This document shows positions 17,414 through 25,887 of a stretch of DNA of 64,000 nucleotides, piece by piece. Numbering within the stretch: the stretch's first letter is position 1; the number at the start of each line of letters is the position of its first letter. Below the pieces are notes generated by a model. That model was not told where the DNA came from and did not search any database. It worked only from the letters and a program-made list of their open reading frames with translations. The stretch lies in assembly GCA_937899645.1 (NCBI GenBank), contig CALCCD010000067.1, forward strand, positions 1 through 64,000, read 5' to 3'. The DNA comes from an uncultured cyanobacterium (lineage in GTDB: Bacteria > Cyanobacteriota > Cyanobacteriia > Cyanobacteriales > Geitlerinemataceae). A program made the translations under genes and the position numbers.

Positions 17414-18571
17414 ATGACTGCCACTTCGCGGCCTGCCCGCAACATCTGGAAGAACCGCCGCACGATCGAAGCCATTGCGATTGTCGCGATCGCGCTATTC
17501 GTCGCCTTCGCGATGCCACTTCTGCTCTCGGAGTTTCGCCTGAAGCTATTGGGTCGCTTTTTGTCGTTTGCGATCGTGGCGCTGGGCATCGACCTGATCT
17601 GGGGCTACACCGGGATGCTCAGCCTCGGCCACGGCATCTTCTTCGCGCTGGGCGGTTACGCGCTGGCGATGCATGCGAATTTGCAGCTTCCCGAGGGGCA
17701 GATGCCGGAGTTCTTCACGCTGTACGGCGTGGACGCGCTGCCTGCTTTTTGGAAACCATTTGTATCGTTCCCATTTACGGCGATCGCCATCTTTACGATT
17801 CCGGCGATCGTGGCCGGATTCCTCGGCTACCTGATTTTCCGCAACCGGATTCGCGGCGTTTATTTTTCGATCTTGACCCAGGCGGCGCTGATCGTTTTCT
17901 TTAACTTCTTCAACGGCCAGCAGGAGCTGATCAACGGTACCAACGGCCTAAAGACCGACACCGAGATGATGTTCGGCGTGCTGATGAGTTCGCCGGAAGC
18001 GCAGATGGTATTTTTCCGCGTGTCGGTGCTGTTGCTGGTCGTGGGTTACGTGCTCTGTCGCTGGCTGACGTCGGGGCGGTTCGGTCGGCTGCTGGTCGCG
18101 ATCCGCGACGATGAGAGCCGGGTGCGCTTTTCTGGCTACGACCCAACGGGCTTTAAGGTTTTGGTGTTTGCGATTTCCGGCGCGCTGGCGGGTATCGGCG
18201 GGGCGCTGTACACCGCGCAGTCAGGGATTATTACGCCCAGCGCGATGGAGGTCGCGACCTCCATCGAGATGGTGATCTGGGTTGCCGTTGGCGGGCGGGC
18301 GACGTTGGTCGGTGCGATCGTCGGGACGCTGATCGTCTCCTACGCGCGCACGTTCCTCAGTGAAGAATTCCCGGCGGTCTGGCTGTTTTTCCAGGGAGCG
18401 CTGTTTCTGCTGGTGGTCACGTCGCTGCCGGATGGGCTGGTGGGGCTGTGGCGCGATACGGTTTGGCCATGGGTGCAGGCGCGGCTCGGTCTGACGCCGC
18501 AGGTGGCCTTCCCTGGCATGACCGATCCGGGCGTCGAGCTGGAGAAGCAAGAAATCGAGTCCAATAAGTAG
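17414..18571 (+). CDS. urtC: Urea ABC transporter permease UrtC
   Basis: A 385-residue LivM-type permease. After an N-terminal helix it shows GIDLIWGYTGMLSLGHGIFFALGGY, the conserved motif of this family, and later GRLLVAIRDDESRVRFSGYD, the loop that contacts the ATPase. It is co-directional with urtB and close to it, so the two are almost certainly one unit. The ATPase genes urtD and urtE follow only after unrelated genes and a terminator. Confidence 0.92.
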   Translation: MTATSRPARNIWKNRRTIEAIAIVAIALFVAFAMPLLLSEFRLKLLGRFLSFAIVALGIDLIWGYTGMLSLGHGIFFALGGYALAMHANLQLPEGQMPEFFTLYGVDALPAFWKPFVSFPFTAIAIFTIPAIVAGFLGYLIFRNRIRGVYFSILTQAALIVFFNFFNGQQELINGTNGLKTDTEMMFGVLMSSPEAQMVFFRVSVLLLVVGYVLCRWLTSGRFGRLLVAIRDDESRVRFSGYDPTGFKVLVFAISGALAGIGGALYTAQSGIITPSAMEVATSIEMVIWVAVGGRATLVGAIVGTLIVSYARTFLSEEFPAVWLFFQGALFLLVVTSLPDGLVGLWRDTVWPWVQARLGLTPQVAFPGMTDPGVELEKQEIESNK

Positions 18572-18596
18572 CGTCGCCAATCAGAACTTACGTCCC

Positions 18597-19142
18597 ATGC
18601 TCCGCCCACTCTTTTCGATCGCCTCCGCCCTAAGTCTTCTTGCGCCCGCTGCCGCGCTTCTGGCAACACCGACACAGGCGCAACCCGATCGCTGTAACTA
18701 CTATCTCGGCGACTCCGTACTCGGCACGCCCATTAGCATCGACACCGACTCGATCGTCACGGTGAGTCAAGAAGGCAGAGACTTCGTGTATTGCCTGGGC
18801 GACGAGGAAATTTACTCGCGCGTTCACTGCGACGATCGCGAGTGGACGACCTTTCCCGAGCGCGCCCGCCACTCGCCGCAATCGAGAACGACGACGAGCA
18901 TGGTCGCGATCGCCTGTAGCGCGCCCGATCGCGCGCCCGGCATCGACGTCGGCGTCGTCCACGATCCGCCTGCGAACGTATTTCGATCCCCCGACGGTGA
19001 CGTCCTCTGCACGGTTGGACGCTTCTCCGCGATCGCCACCTTCGGCAGCACCCCTGATGGATGGACGCGCACCGACGCCTGCAACGGTACGACGGGCTAC
19101 GTCCACATCGACGATATCCGCTACGACGAACCCGCTCCTTAA
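18597..19142 (+). CDS. Exported cysteine-containing protein of unknown function
   Basis: A 181-residue protein with a clear signal peptide (hydrophobic residues 8-25, Ala-x-Ala-type cleavage near ATPTQAQ). The mature part is polar, with several cysteines (for example CNYYLG, YCLGDEE, HCDDREW, IACSAP, LCTVGR, DACNG) that may form disulfides, suggesting a periplasmic or extracellular beta-sandwich or SH3-like domain. I do not recognise a family. It begins 25 bases after urtC and so probably shares its transcript. Confidence 0.7.
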   Translation: MLRPLFSIASALSLLAPAAALLATPTQAQPDRCNYYLGDSVLGTPISIDTDSIVTVSQEGRDFVYCLGDEEIYSRVHCDDREWTTFPERARHSPQSRTTTSMVAIACSAPDRAPGIDVGVVHDPPANVFRSPDGDVLCTVGRFSAIATFGSTPDGWTRTDACNGTTGYVHIDDIRYDEPAP

Positions 19143-19208
19143 CGTATCTTTATGAGTCGGATCGCTAGAGTGGGGTCACAAAGTTGTTCCAACTGGCAGA
19201 TCCGCACC

Positions 19209-19799
19209 ATGCACAATTACCCGCTTCACCTCAAGTTCACCTGGTCGTTTGCCCGCCAAATTTTTCTGACCGACAACTCCGAGCAGCTTCTTTTCTGCAT
19301 CCGCCAGAAGATGTTCAAGTTCAAAGAAGATATCGGCGTCTTCGCGGACAAAGAGCGCGAGCAGCTCAAGTATCAGATTAAAGCCGATCGCATTATCGAC
19401 TTCTCGGCGCGCTATAACTTCACCGATAGCGACGGCAACGATATCGGTGCGGTCAAGCGGCGCGGGATGCGATCGATCTGGAAAGCCCGCTACGACGTCT
19501 TCGACGGTGACGAAATCGTCTTCACCATCACTGAGAAAAATCCCTGGGTGAAAATCGGTGACGCGCTGTTCGCCGAAATCCCGATCGTCGGCATCTTCAC
19601 CGGCTTCGTGTTTAACCCCACTTACCAAGTCCACCGCTCCAGTGACGAGGGCCGCACGATCGCCACACTGGAGAAAAAGCCGAGCTGGTTTTCGCGCATG
19701 TTCACCATCAAAATGCTCGACAAGCTCGACGACACTGAAGAGGAGCGCGTGCTGCTGAGCATGGTGATGATGCTGCTGCTCGAGCAGGCGCGCGGCTAG
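19209..19799 (+). CDS. LURP-one-related / phospholipid scramblase-fold protein
   Basis: A 196-residue protein resembling the LURP-one/tubby-like beta-barrel family: repeated strand motifs such as LKFTWSFARQIFLTD, RQKMFKFKEDIGVF and IWKARYDVFDGDEIVFTI, then a hydrophobic C-terminal helix region. Members in bacteria are poorly understood and may bind lipids. I chose ATG 19209 because an upstream open frame to 19152 adds only unusual sequence. Its stop codon lies inside the left arm of the terminator at 19795-19864, so this is the last gene of the urtB-urtC unit. Confidence 0.7.
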   Translation: MHNYPLHLKFTWSFARQIFLTDNSEQLLFCIRQKMFKFKEDIGVFADKEREQLKYQIKADRIIDFSARYNFTDSDGNDIGAVKRRGMRSIWKARYDVFDGDEIVFTITEKNPWVKIGDALFAEIPIVGIFTGFVFNPTYQVHRSSDEGRTIATLEKKPSWFSRMFTIKMLDKLDDTEEERVLLSMVMMLLLEQARG

Positions 19800-19864
19800 G
19801 GGCTGTCATCAACTACATTTGCGACCTCGATCCAACAAGGGTTTCAGCCCCTAGCTTGTTTTTT
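19795..19864 (+). terminator. Probable terminator between the urtB/C unit and urtD
   Basis: An 11-base perfect inverted repeat (GCTAGGGGCTG at 19795-19805, CAGCCCCTAGC at 19845-19855) with a loop of about 40 bases is followed by TTGTTTTTTG. The long loop is unusual, and the element may also be a dispersed repeat. Confidence 0.65.
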
Positions 19865-20066
19865 GGGTCGGGCGCTCAACCGATCGCCCCGTGAGGAGTC
19901 GGACTTTAATCGACGACGCGCCCTCGGGCGATCGCGTTTCCCGGCGATGTTCTCTACGATCGTTTGGCGAACCCACAGGCTGCTACTGTCTAATGTCGAA
20001 CGACCGCGAAGATTCGCCGCGATCGTCGCCCTTTCCCCGGATATCCCGCTAAATCCGTATTCGTTC

Positions 20067-20819
20067 GTGAGCAAGATTCTCGAAATTGAAAACCTCACCG
20101 TCAGCTTCGACGGCTTCAAAGCTCTCAACAACCTGACGTTCAGCATGGAACCGGGCGAGCTGCGGACGATCATCGGCCCCAACGGCGCGGGCAAAACCAC
20201 CTTTCTCGATATCATCACCGGCAAGGTGCAGCCCACCGAAGGCACGGTGAAGTTTAAGGGTAAGAGCCTGGCGAAGAAGTCGGAACACGCGATCGCGCAG
20301 CTCGGCATCGGGCGTAAGTTCCAGACGCCGCGCGTTTATCTGAACCTGACGCCGCGCGAGAATCTGGAGCTGTCGTGCAACCGCACCAAAAACGTGATCG
20401 GGTCGCTGTTTCGCAAGCAGTCGAGCGGCGAGCGGCGGACGATCGCGGGTTTGCTGGAGACGATCGGGCTCGTTGCTAAAGCCGACATCCAGGCGGGGCT
20501 GCTCTCCCACGGCGAGAAGCAGTGGCTGGAGATCGGGATGCTGGTGGCGCAGTCGCCGGACTTGTTGCTGGTGGACGAGCCGGTGGCGGGACTGACGGAT
20601 GAGGAGACGTTCCAGACGGCGGAGCTGTTGAACTCTTTGGCGCAGAGCCATTCGATTATCGTCATCGAGCACGATATGGAGTTCGTGCGGGAGATCGCGC
20701 GGCAGGTGACGGTGCTGCACCAGGGGTCGGTGTTGTGTGAGGGCGATATGGATTCGGTGCAGAGCGACCCGCGCGTGATTGAGGTGTATTTGGGTCAGAG
20801 TGAGGATGAGGCAGCGTGA
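20067..20819 (+). CDS. urtD: Urea ABC transporter ATP-binding protein UrtD
   Basis: A 250-residue ABC ATPase of the LivG/UrtD type. Walker A is GPNGAGKTT (residues 37-45), the signature is the UrtD-typical LSHGEKQWLEIGM (146-158), Walker B is LLLVDEP (166-172), and the switch histidine is in VIEHDME. It pairs with UrtE to power urea import. I chose the GTG at 20067, which gives the family start MSKILEIENLTVSFDGF; an open frame continues upstream to 19863 over the terminator and looks non-coding. It needs its own promoter. Confidence 0.92.
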   Translation: MSKILEIENLTVSFDGFKALNNLTFSMEPGELRTIIGPNGAGKTTFLDIITGKVQPTEGTVKFKGKSLAKKSEHAIAQLGIGRKFQTPRVYLNLTPRENLELSCNRTKNVIGSLFRKQSSGERRTIAGLLETIGLVAKADIQAGLLSHGEKQWLEIGMLVAQSPDLLLVDEPVAGLTDEETFQTAELLNSLAQSHSIIVIEHDMEFVREIARQVTVLHQGSVLCEGDMDSVQSDPRVIEVYLGQSEDEAA

Positions 20820-20851
20820 TCGTTTCAGAGCGTTTGCCGAAACGTTACTGA

Positions 20852-20921
20852 AGCTGGCGAGACGCCAGCGCTACGAGGCAGGCAAAACGGAAGTTTCCGT
20901 AGCGCAGCCGTCTCGGCTGCT
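20852..20921. repeat. Palindromic dispersed-type repeat
   Basis: Two 23-base arms (20852-20874 and 20899-20921) are imperfect inverted copies of each other, sharing CGAGACG and GCGCTAC cores, around a 24-base centre. A smaller hairpin CGTTT-GCCG-AAACG lies just before at 20831-20844. Such palindromes are typical of small dispersed repeats in cyanobacteria. Confidence 0.6.
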
Positions 20922-20999
20922 CCGGATTTCCAGATCGTGAAAGAGGTCTAATGAACCGCAGAGTTATTCTAGATAGACGCGATCGCGAGGGCTGAATTG

Positions 21000-21584
21000 A
21001 TGCTCGCAACGGAAAACCTAACGCTTCACCCACCCGCCAACTACGAACTCAGCGACGAGTGGTTCTTTGAACTCTGTGCTGCCAATCGCGAGCTACACAT
21101 CGAGCGCACCGCCAGCGGAGAGATTGTCATTATGCCGCCAACGGGAGGCGATACTGGCTACCAAAACTCCAAGCTCTCGTTCCAGCTCGAGCTCTGGAAT
21201 CGCCGCACGAAGCTGGGCGCGACGTTCGACTCGTCTACCGGGTTTCGCCTGCCGAACGGCGCGAACCGCTCGCCCGATGCCTCCTGGCTCCCGAAAGAAC
21301 AGTGGGACAGCCTGAGTCCGGCGCAGCGCAAACGCTTTTTGCCCCTGTCGCCGCTGTTCGCGATCGAGCTACGCTCTTCGACCGATACGCTCAAAACCCT
21401 GCGCGCCAAAATGCGGGAGTATCTCGAGAACGGTACGGAGCTGGGCTGGCTGATCGACCCGTTTGGGAAGTTCGTGGAGGTGTATCGCCCAGATGCTGAA
21501 GTCGTCGTGTTGCGAGATGTTCGAGTCGTCAGCGCCGACCCGGTTCTGCCGGGGTTTGAGCTAGAGCTAGACGATATTTTTTGA
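21000..21584 (+). CDS. Uma2 family (DUF820) endonuclease-like protein
   Basis: A 194-residue protein of the PD-(D/E)XK-like Uma2 family, which is abundant and often repeated in cyanobacterial genomes. Visible motifs are IVIMPPTGGDTGYQNSKL, the acidic pair in RSPDASWL, and the core strand LFAIELRSSTD followed by KMREYLENGTELGWLIDP. Family function in the cell is not established. It sits between urtD and urtE next to a palindromic repeat, so it looks like an insertion into a former urtD-urtE pair. Confidence 0.88.
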   Translation: MLATENLTLHPPANYELSDEWFFELCAANRELHIERTASGEIVIMPPTGGDTGYQNSKLSFQLELWNRRTKLGATFDSSTGFRLPNGANRSPDASWLPKEQWDSLSPAQRKRFLPLSPLFAIELRSSTDTLKTLRAKMREYLENGTELGWLIDPFGKFVEVYRPDAEVVVLRDVRVVSADPVLPGFELELDDIF

Positions 21585-21641
21585 GTCTTTCGTTTGAGAG
21601 CTTGAGTTTTTTTCACCGACCTACTGCCACCCACTGCGATC

Positions 21642-22382
21642 GTGACCACAACCGCCCCCACCCAAACCGCCAACGACCTGATGCTCCGGGTCTCCGGTCT
21701 CAACGTCTACTACGGCGAGAGCCATATCCTGCGAGATGTCGATCTCAGCGTGCCGCGCGGCCAGATGATTTGCCTGATCGGACGTAACGGCGTCGGCAAA
21801 ACGACGATGCTGAAGACGATCGTCGGGCTGCTCTCGCCCCGCAGCGGCGCGCTCGACCTCGGCGGCATCCCGATCGCCAAGCTGCCCACCGATCGCCGCG
21901 CCCGCATGGGCATCGGCTACGTCCCCCAAGGCCGCGAAATCATCCCCCGGCTGACCGTGGAGGAAAACCTGCTCCTCGGCTGCGAAGCGCGACCGGAAGG
22001 ACGCACCGGCAAGGAAAAAGTGCTGCCGGAAATCTTCGAGCTGTTCCCCGTGCTGGGCGACATGCTCGGACGGATGGGCGGCGATTTATCGGGCGGGCAA
22101 CAGCAGCAGCTCTCGATCGCGCGAGCGCTGATGGGCAAGCCGCAGCTCCTCCTGCTCGACGAGCCGACCGAAGGGATTCAGCCGTCAATTATTCTCGAAA
22201 TCGAGGCGGCAGTTCGCAAAATCATTGAAAAAACGGGAATTTCCGTCCTTCTCGTCGAGCAGCACCTGCACTTTGTCCGGCAGGCGGACTACTACTACGC
22301 GATGCAGAAGGGCGGAATTGTGGCTTCGGGGCCGACTGATGAGCTAACCAACGACGTGATTCAAGAATTCTTGGCGGTGTAG
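21642..22382 (+). CDS. urtE: Urea ABC transporter ATP-binding protein UrtE
   Basis: A 246-residue ABC ATPase of the LivF/UrtE type. Walker A is GRNGVGKTT (about residues 47-55), the signature is LSGGQQQQLSIARAL, Walker B is LLLLDEPTEGIQPS, and the switch histidine is in LVEQHLHF. The GTG at 21642 adds about 13 residues before the conserved MLRVSGLNVYYGESHIL, so the ATG at 21681 is a possible shorter start. It would form the ATPase dimer with UrtD. Confidence 0.9.
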   Translation: MTTTAPTQTANDLMLRVSGLNVYYGESHILRDVDLSVPRGQMICLIGRNGVGKTTMLKTIVGLLSPRSGALDLGGIPIAKLPTDRRARMGIGYVPQGREIIPRLTVEENLLLGCEARPEGRTGKEKVLPEIFELFPVLGDMLGRMGGDLSGGQQQQLSIARALMGKPQLLLLDEPTEGIQPSIILEIEAAVRKIIEKTGISVLLVEQHLHFVRQADYYYAMQKGGIVASGPTDELTNDVIQEFLAV

Positions 22383-22390
22383 ATCGGCTC

Positions 22391-22918
22391 TCAGGCGAGG
22401 CCGAATTCGGCGCGAACGTCTTCGAGCGATCGCGACCAGAGCGTTTCCGGCTGCCAGCCGTCAGGATCGAAGTTCGCCGTGCGACCCCGCTGGTAGGCGG
22501 CTTTTAAGCGCGATCGCACGGTCTCGCGGCTCGGCTCGCCGGTCGCGCGCCGCTGCTGCTTGAGGCCGCGCACGATCCCGGCCATCAGGAGCAGGTGCAC
22601 CGGGCGGAACTTCGCGCCAAGTAGAAACATCTGGACTTCGCCTTCGCCGAGCGGGTCGATACCGTAGCCCGTCAGGGTGTGGACGCCGTCGTGGAGTTGC
22701 TGGCGGCGCATCCCGCGATCGAGCGGCTTCAGGCCGTGTTCGTCAAGATGGTCTGCCCAGGCGCGACCGAAGCTACCAGGCGGCAGCGATCGCAGCGCGG
22801 GAAGATCGACGATTGGTGGATGGCTGCGACCGAGGCGCTCGCCAATACAGGTCGCGAACCAGAGGGCAAACTCGACGCGAGCACTGGGGATTGCTTCCGG
22901 CGGTTGGTGGGCGTTCAT
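22391..22918 (-). CDS. Coq4 family protein
   Basis: A 175-residue homologue of Coq4. The diagnostic metal motif is present as QLHDGVHTLTGYG with H76, D77 and H80, and a nearby glutamate in GEGEVQMFLLG. In eukaryotes Coq4 acts in ubiquinone assembly; cyanobacteria lack ubiquinone, so here it may serve plastoquinone or another function (inference). The ATG at 22918 is chosen; an open frame runs on to 23056 and would overlap the next gene. It converges with urtE with an 8-base gap. Confidence 0.82.
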   Translation of the reverse strand: MNAHQPPEAIPSARVEFALWFATCIGERLGRSHPPIVDLPALRSLPPGSFGRAWADHLDEHGLKPLDRGMRRQQLHDGVHTLTGYGIDPLGEGEVQMFLLGAKFRPVHLLLMAGIVRGLKQQRRATGEPSRETVRSRLKAAYQRGRTANFDPDGWQPETLWSRSLEDVRAEFGLA

Positions 22919-23027
22919 GATGCAAAAGGCTGATTGTTTGGCGGAACGATCTGGAGCGCAGAAGAACTGTCCGGCATGATGAAACTGCGGGGTGCAAAAG
23001 TCGTAACGCCCCGACCCGTCAGACGAT

Positions 23028-23456
23028 CTAGCGACGTCCACGACCGCGCTCGCCACGCTCGCGGCGACGCTCTTCCATCAGCTCGCGCAGTTCTTCGCGC
23101 TGCTCGTCGGTGAGGATTTCGCGGATTTCGCCACGCGACTCCTGCATGGCGGCGCGGAGTTCTTCTTTTTGTTCGTCGGTGACGCTGTCGATCGAGCGCA
23201 TCGCTCGGCGCGGATTTTGGCCTTCTTCGATCGCGGCGCGGAGCTGGGCTTCCTGGTCGTCGGTGAGGATTTCTGCGACATCACCGCGCAGATCTTCGGA
23301 GATTGCCTCCACCTGCTCTCGTTGCTCTGCGGTCAGGTCGATTTCGTCTAGGAGCGGGAAGCCCTGGGCGCTGGCCGATCGCGTGACGAACGGCGCGGCG
23401 ATCGCGGCTGCAGTGGCGGCGAGGCTGACGAGTCCGATTTGGAAGAAGCGTTTCAT
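23028..23456 (-). CDS. Spy/CpxP-like exported protein
   Basis: A 142-residue protein with a signal peptide (cleavage near TRSASAQG) and a mature part made of charged helices rich in Glu, Arg and Gln. The motif LTxEQREQV occurs once and LTDDQEAQL or LTDEQREEL again, the repeated LTxxQ pattern of Spy/CpxP periplasmic chaperones. The very basic C-terminal tail (RRRERGERGRGRR) is unusual. It has its own start, and lies 110 bases upstream of the Coq4-like gene on the same strand, so the two may be co-transcribed. Confidence 0.75.
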   Translation of the reverse strand: MKRFFQIGLVSLAATAAAIAAPFVTRSASAQGFPLLDEIDLTAEQREQVEAISEDLRGDVAEILTDDQEAQLRAAIEEGQNPRRAMRSIDSVTDEQKEELRAAMQESRGEIREILTDEQREELRELMEERRRERGERGRGRR

Positions 23457-23692
23457 GGTGTTGTTGGGGTTGGGTGTGTGAGGAGCGTGTAGCGTCGCGG
23501 GTCGCGGGTTGTGAGGAACTTGTTGACTCCCCGCGAACTCCTGCGAACAACTTCAATGTACGCGGCGGCAATCTCGCGCAACAGGCCCGAAAGTCACGAT
23601 CGCACCCATGACTTTTGTCACGATCGCCTTTTTCACGATCTCGCTCTGCCCCAGTGCGGTTAGATGGAATCAGCCCGCTTACCGTTCCCGCT

Positions 23693-24913
23693 ATGCCGTC
23701 GATTCGCGCGATTCACCCCGGACGCCACCCGTTCCCGTTTTTGCTGTATGGGGAGTGGGCGCTGGTGGCGATCGCGCTGCTCAGCGAGATTTCGCCCAGC
23801 ATTTTGCCCCGAGGCGAAGTCTCGATCGTCGCGATCGCCAGCATCTTGAGTTTTGGCGCGATCGGGCTGTGGCTGCCGACGCGCCCCCTGGCGTTGAAGC
23901 TCGTCCATGTGGGGCTCCAGTTCGGGCTATTCGTGCTGGCGGCGCGAACGAGCGCGATCGAGCTGCGTCTATTCCCGCTGCTGCAAATCGTGCTGGTTCT
24001 GCGAAGCTGCCTGCTATTCGAGCTGTGGGGACGGCTGGCCGTAACCGGTGTGACCTTCGCGCTGTTTCTGGGCATGACGCAGACGCGGCTGTACGAACTC
24101 GGGCGGGCGTTCCCGGTGCGGCGCAGCGGGCGGATCGCGGCGCAAATCATCGGCATTCGGCTGAACTTGGCGCTGATGTTTTTGCTGGTGGTGGTGTTTT
24201 TGCTGCTGCTGATGAACGCGCTGCTATCCGAGCGCAAGCGCCGCGAAGAGCTGCGCCAAGCCAACCGCAAGCTGCGTAAATCCGCTGCCAAGATCGAGCA
24301 GCTCGCCATGAATCAGGAGCGTACCCGAATCGCCCGCGAGCTGCACGACTCTCTCGGCCACTCGCTGACGGGGCTGAATATCCAGCTCGAAGGGGCATTA
24401 AAGCTCTGGGACGCCAATCCCGAGCAGGCCAGGGCGTTTGTCTCCCAGGCTAAAGTCATGGGTTCAACCGCACTACAAGAAACCCGGCAGGCGGTGGCGA
24501 CGCTGCGACAGCCATCCCAAGCTCAGCAGGGCTTAGCCGACGCGATCGCACCTCTCCTCGAACAGCTCCAGCAAACCACCGGTGTTACGCCCGACGTGCT
24601 GGTGGACTGCCCGCCACTGCCCGAGTCGCTGAAGCTGACAACTTATCGCATCGTTCAGGAAGCCCTGACCAACGTCTGCAAATACGCCCAGGCTAGCAGC
24701 GTCAGTATCGCCATCCAGTCCGCCGCTGACGCCCTCCACATCACCGTCCGCGATGACGGCATCGGCTTTCGTCCTGAGGACAACGCCACCGGCTTCGGGC
24801 TGCGCGGCATACAGGAACGAGCGGCGGCGGAAGGCGGGCGCGTCCAGCTCGCCACCGCCCCCGGCGAAGGCTGTACTCTGCGCGTTTACCTACCATTACC
24901 ACTAGATACCTAG
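23693..24913 (+). CDS. NarL-type sensor histidine kinase
   Basis: A 406-residue membrane sensor kinase. About five or six hydrophobic segments fill residues 15-180, then a short coiled linker leads to the HisKA_3 dimerisation domain with the phosphoacceptor H218 in RELHDSLGHSLTGLN. The ATPase domain has the N-box EALTNVCKYAQA and the G-boxes DDGIGF and GFGLRGIQERAA. There is no large extracellular sensor domain, so the signal is probably sensed in the membrane. The ATG at 23693 is preferred to an open frame from 23615. The cognate regulator follows after 10 bases. Confidence 0.92.
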   Translation: MPSIRAIHPGRHPFPFLLYGEWALVAIALLSEISPSILPRGEVSIVAIASILSFGAIGLWLPTRPLALKLVHVGLQFGLFVLAARTSAIELRLFPLLQIVLVLRSCLLFELWGRLAVTGVTFALFLGMTQTRLYELGRAFPVRRSGRIAAQIIGIRLNLALMFLLVVVFLLLLMNALLSERKRREELRQANRKLRKSAAKIEQLAMNQERTRIARELHDSLGHSLTGLNIQLEGALKLWDANPEQARAFVSQAKVMGSTALQETRQAVATLRQPSQAQQGLADAIAPLLEQLQQTTGVTPDVLVDCPPLPESLKLTTYRIVQEALTNVCKYAQASSVSIAIQSAADALHITVRDDGIGFRPEDNATGFGLRGIQERAAAEGGRVQLATAPGEGCTLRVYLPLPLDT

Positions 24914-24923
24914 AGGCCGCCTT

Positions 24924-25592
24924 GTGATTCATGTGCTGCTCGTAGAAGACCAGGCAATCGTGCGTCAGGGCTTAAAGGCGCTGCTGTCGCTGGAAGACGA
25001 CCTGGAAATCGTGGGAGAGGCCGCCAACGGGCGCGAGGCGTTGGAGGTGGCACAGCGGCTGCGATCGACCCCCGATGCCGTAGAAGTTGCGCTGATGGAT
25101 ATCCGAATGCCGGTGATGGACGGCGTCGCCGCCACGCGCGAGCTGCTGCGCCAAGATCCGAGCGTCAAAGTACTGGTGTTGACCACCTTTGAGGAAGACG
25201 AGCTGGTGCAGCAGGCGGTGCAGGCGGGCGCGGCGGGCTATCTACTAAAGGACACGCCGTCGGAGGACATCGCCCAGGCCATTCGTACGGTGCAGCGCGG
25301 TCACACACAGTTCGGCCCCGGTATCCTCCAGAAGATGATGGTGACTCCAACCTCCACAGCAAAGCCAGAGCTACCGCCGGGATTCGACGAACTGACACCT
25401 CGCGAGCGGGAGGTGTTGGCGCTGTTGGGCAAGGGCGCGAGCAACCGAGAAATCGCAGCGGCACTGTTCCTCTCGGAGGGGACGGTGAAGAACCACGTGA
25501 CGCACATTTTAGGGCGACTGGGGCTGCGCGACCGCACCCAGGCGGCGCTGGTGGCGGCATCGCTGTCGCTCGATGAAGCGGTGGACGGTTAG
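24924..25592 (+). CDS. NarL/LuxR-family response regulator
   Basis: A 222-residue transcription regulator. The receiver domain has the acidic pair in VEDQ, the phosphorylated D59 (LMDIRMPVMDG) and the conserved lysine in LLKDTPSED. The C-terminal LuxR-type helix-turn-helix is ELTPREREVLALLGKGASNREIAAALFLSEGTVKNHVTHIL. GTG start. It is separated from the kinase by 10 bases, so the two make a standard two-component system; the target genes are not evident. Confidence 0.95.
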   Translation: MIHVLLVEDQAIVRQGLKALLSLEDDLEIVGEAANGREALEVAQRLRSTPDAVEVALMDIRMPVMDGVAATRELLRQDPSVKVLVLTTFEEDELVQQAVQAGAAGYLLKDTPSEDIAQAIRTVQRGHTQFGPGILQKMMVTPTSTAKPELPPGFDELTPREREVLALLGKGASNREIAAALFLSEGTVKNHVTHILGRLGLRDRTQAALVAASLSLDEAVDG

Positions 25593-25731
25593 GCGCGATC
25601 GAGCGACGCAGAGCGCCTGGGGATTGCGTTGCCCAAGCGGAGCGTGGGAACGATGCATTTTGGTGCGTGCGTCGATGGAATTTTCGCGAAAAAATGCGCC
25701 CGATCGCGCCCCAAAGCGTCCTGATTTTCGC

Positions 25732-25737
25732 TATAAT
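25732..25737 (+). promoter_or_regulatory. Possible -10 element of the coiled-coil gene pair
   Basis: A perfect TATAAT lies 151 bases before the first coiled-coil gene in the 295-base gap after the response regulator. No good -35 hexamer is seen at 16-18 bases, so the promoter may need an activator. Confidence 0.3.
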
Positions 25738-25887
25738 AGGAATACAGAACAGAAAACTAAAATCTCTTCTCAGAGCTGGTTTCAGTGATTTGAGTTAAAT
25801 CAATTTTCGCTGTGTCTGGCTCCACGCTTGCCGTAGTTTTCGTTCGCCTCATTTTTTGCAAAATTCGTCCATCCCGGAGCGCTTGTC

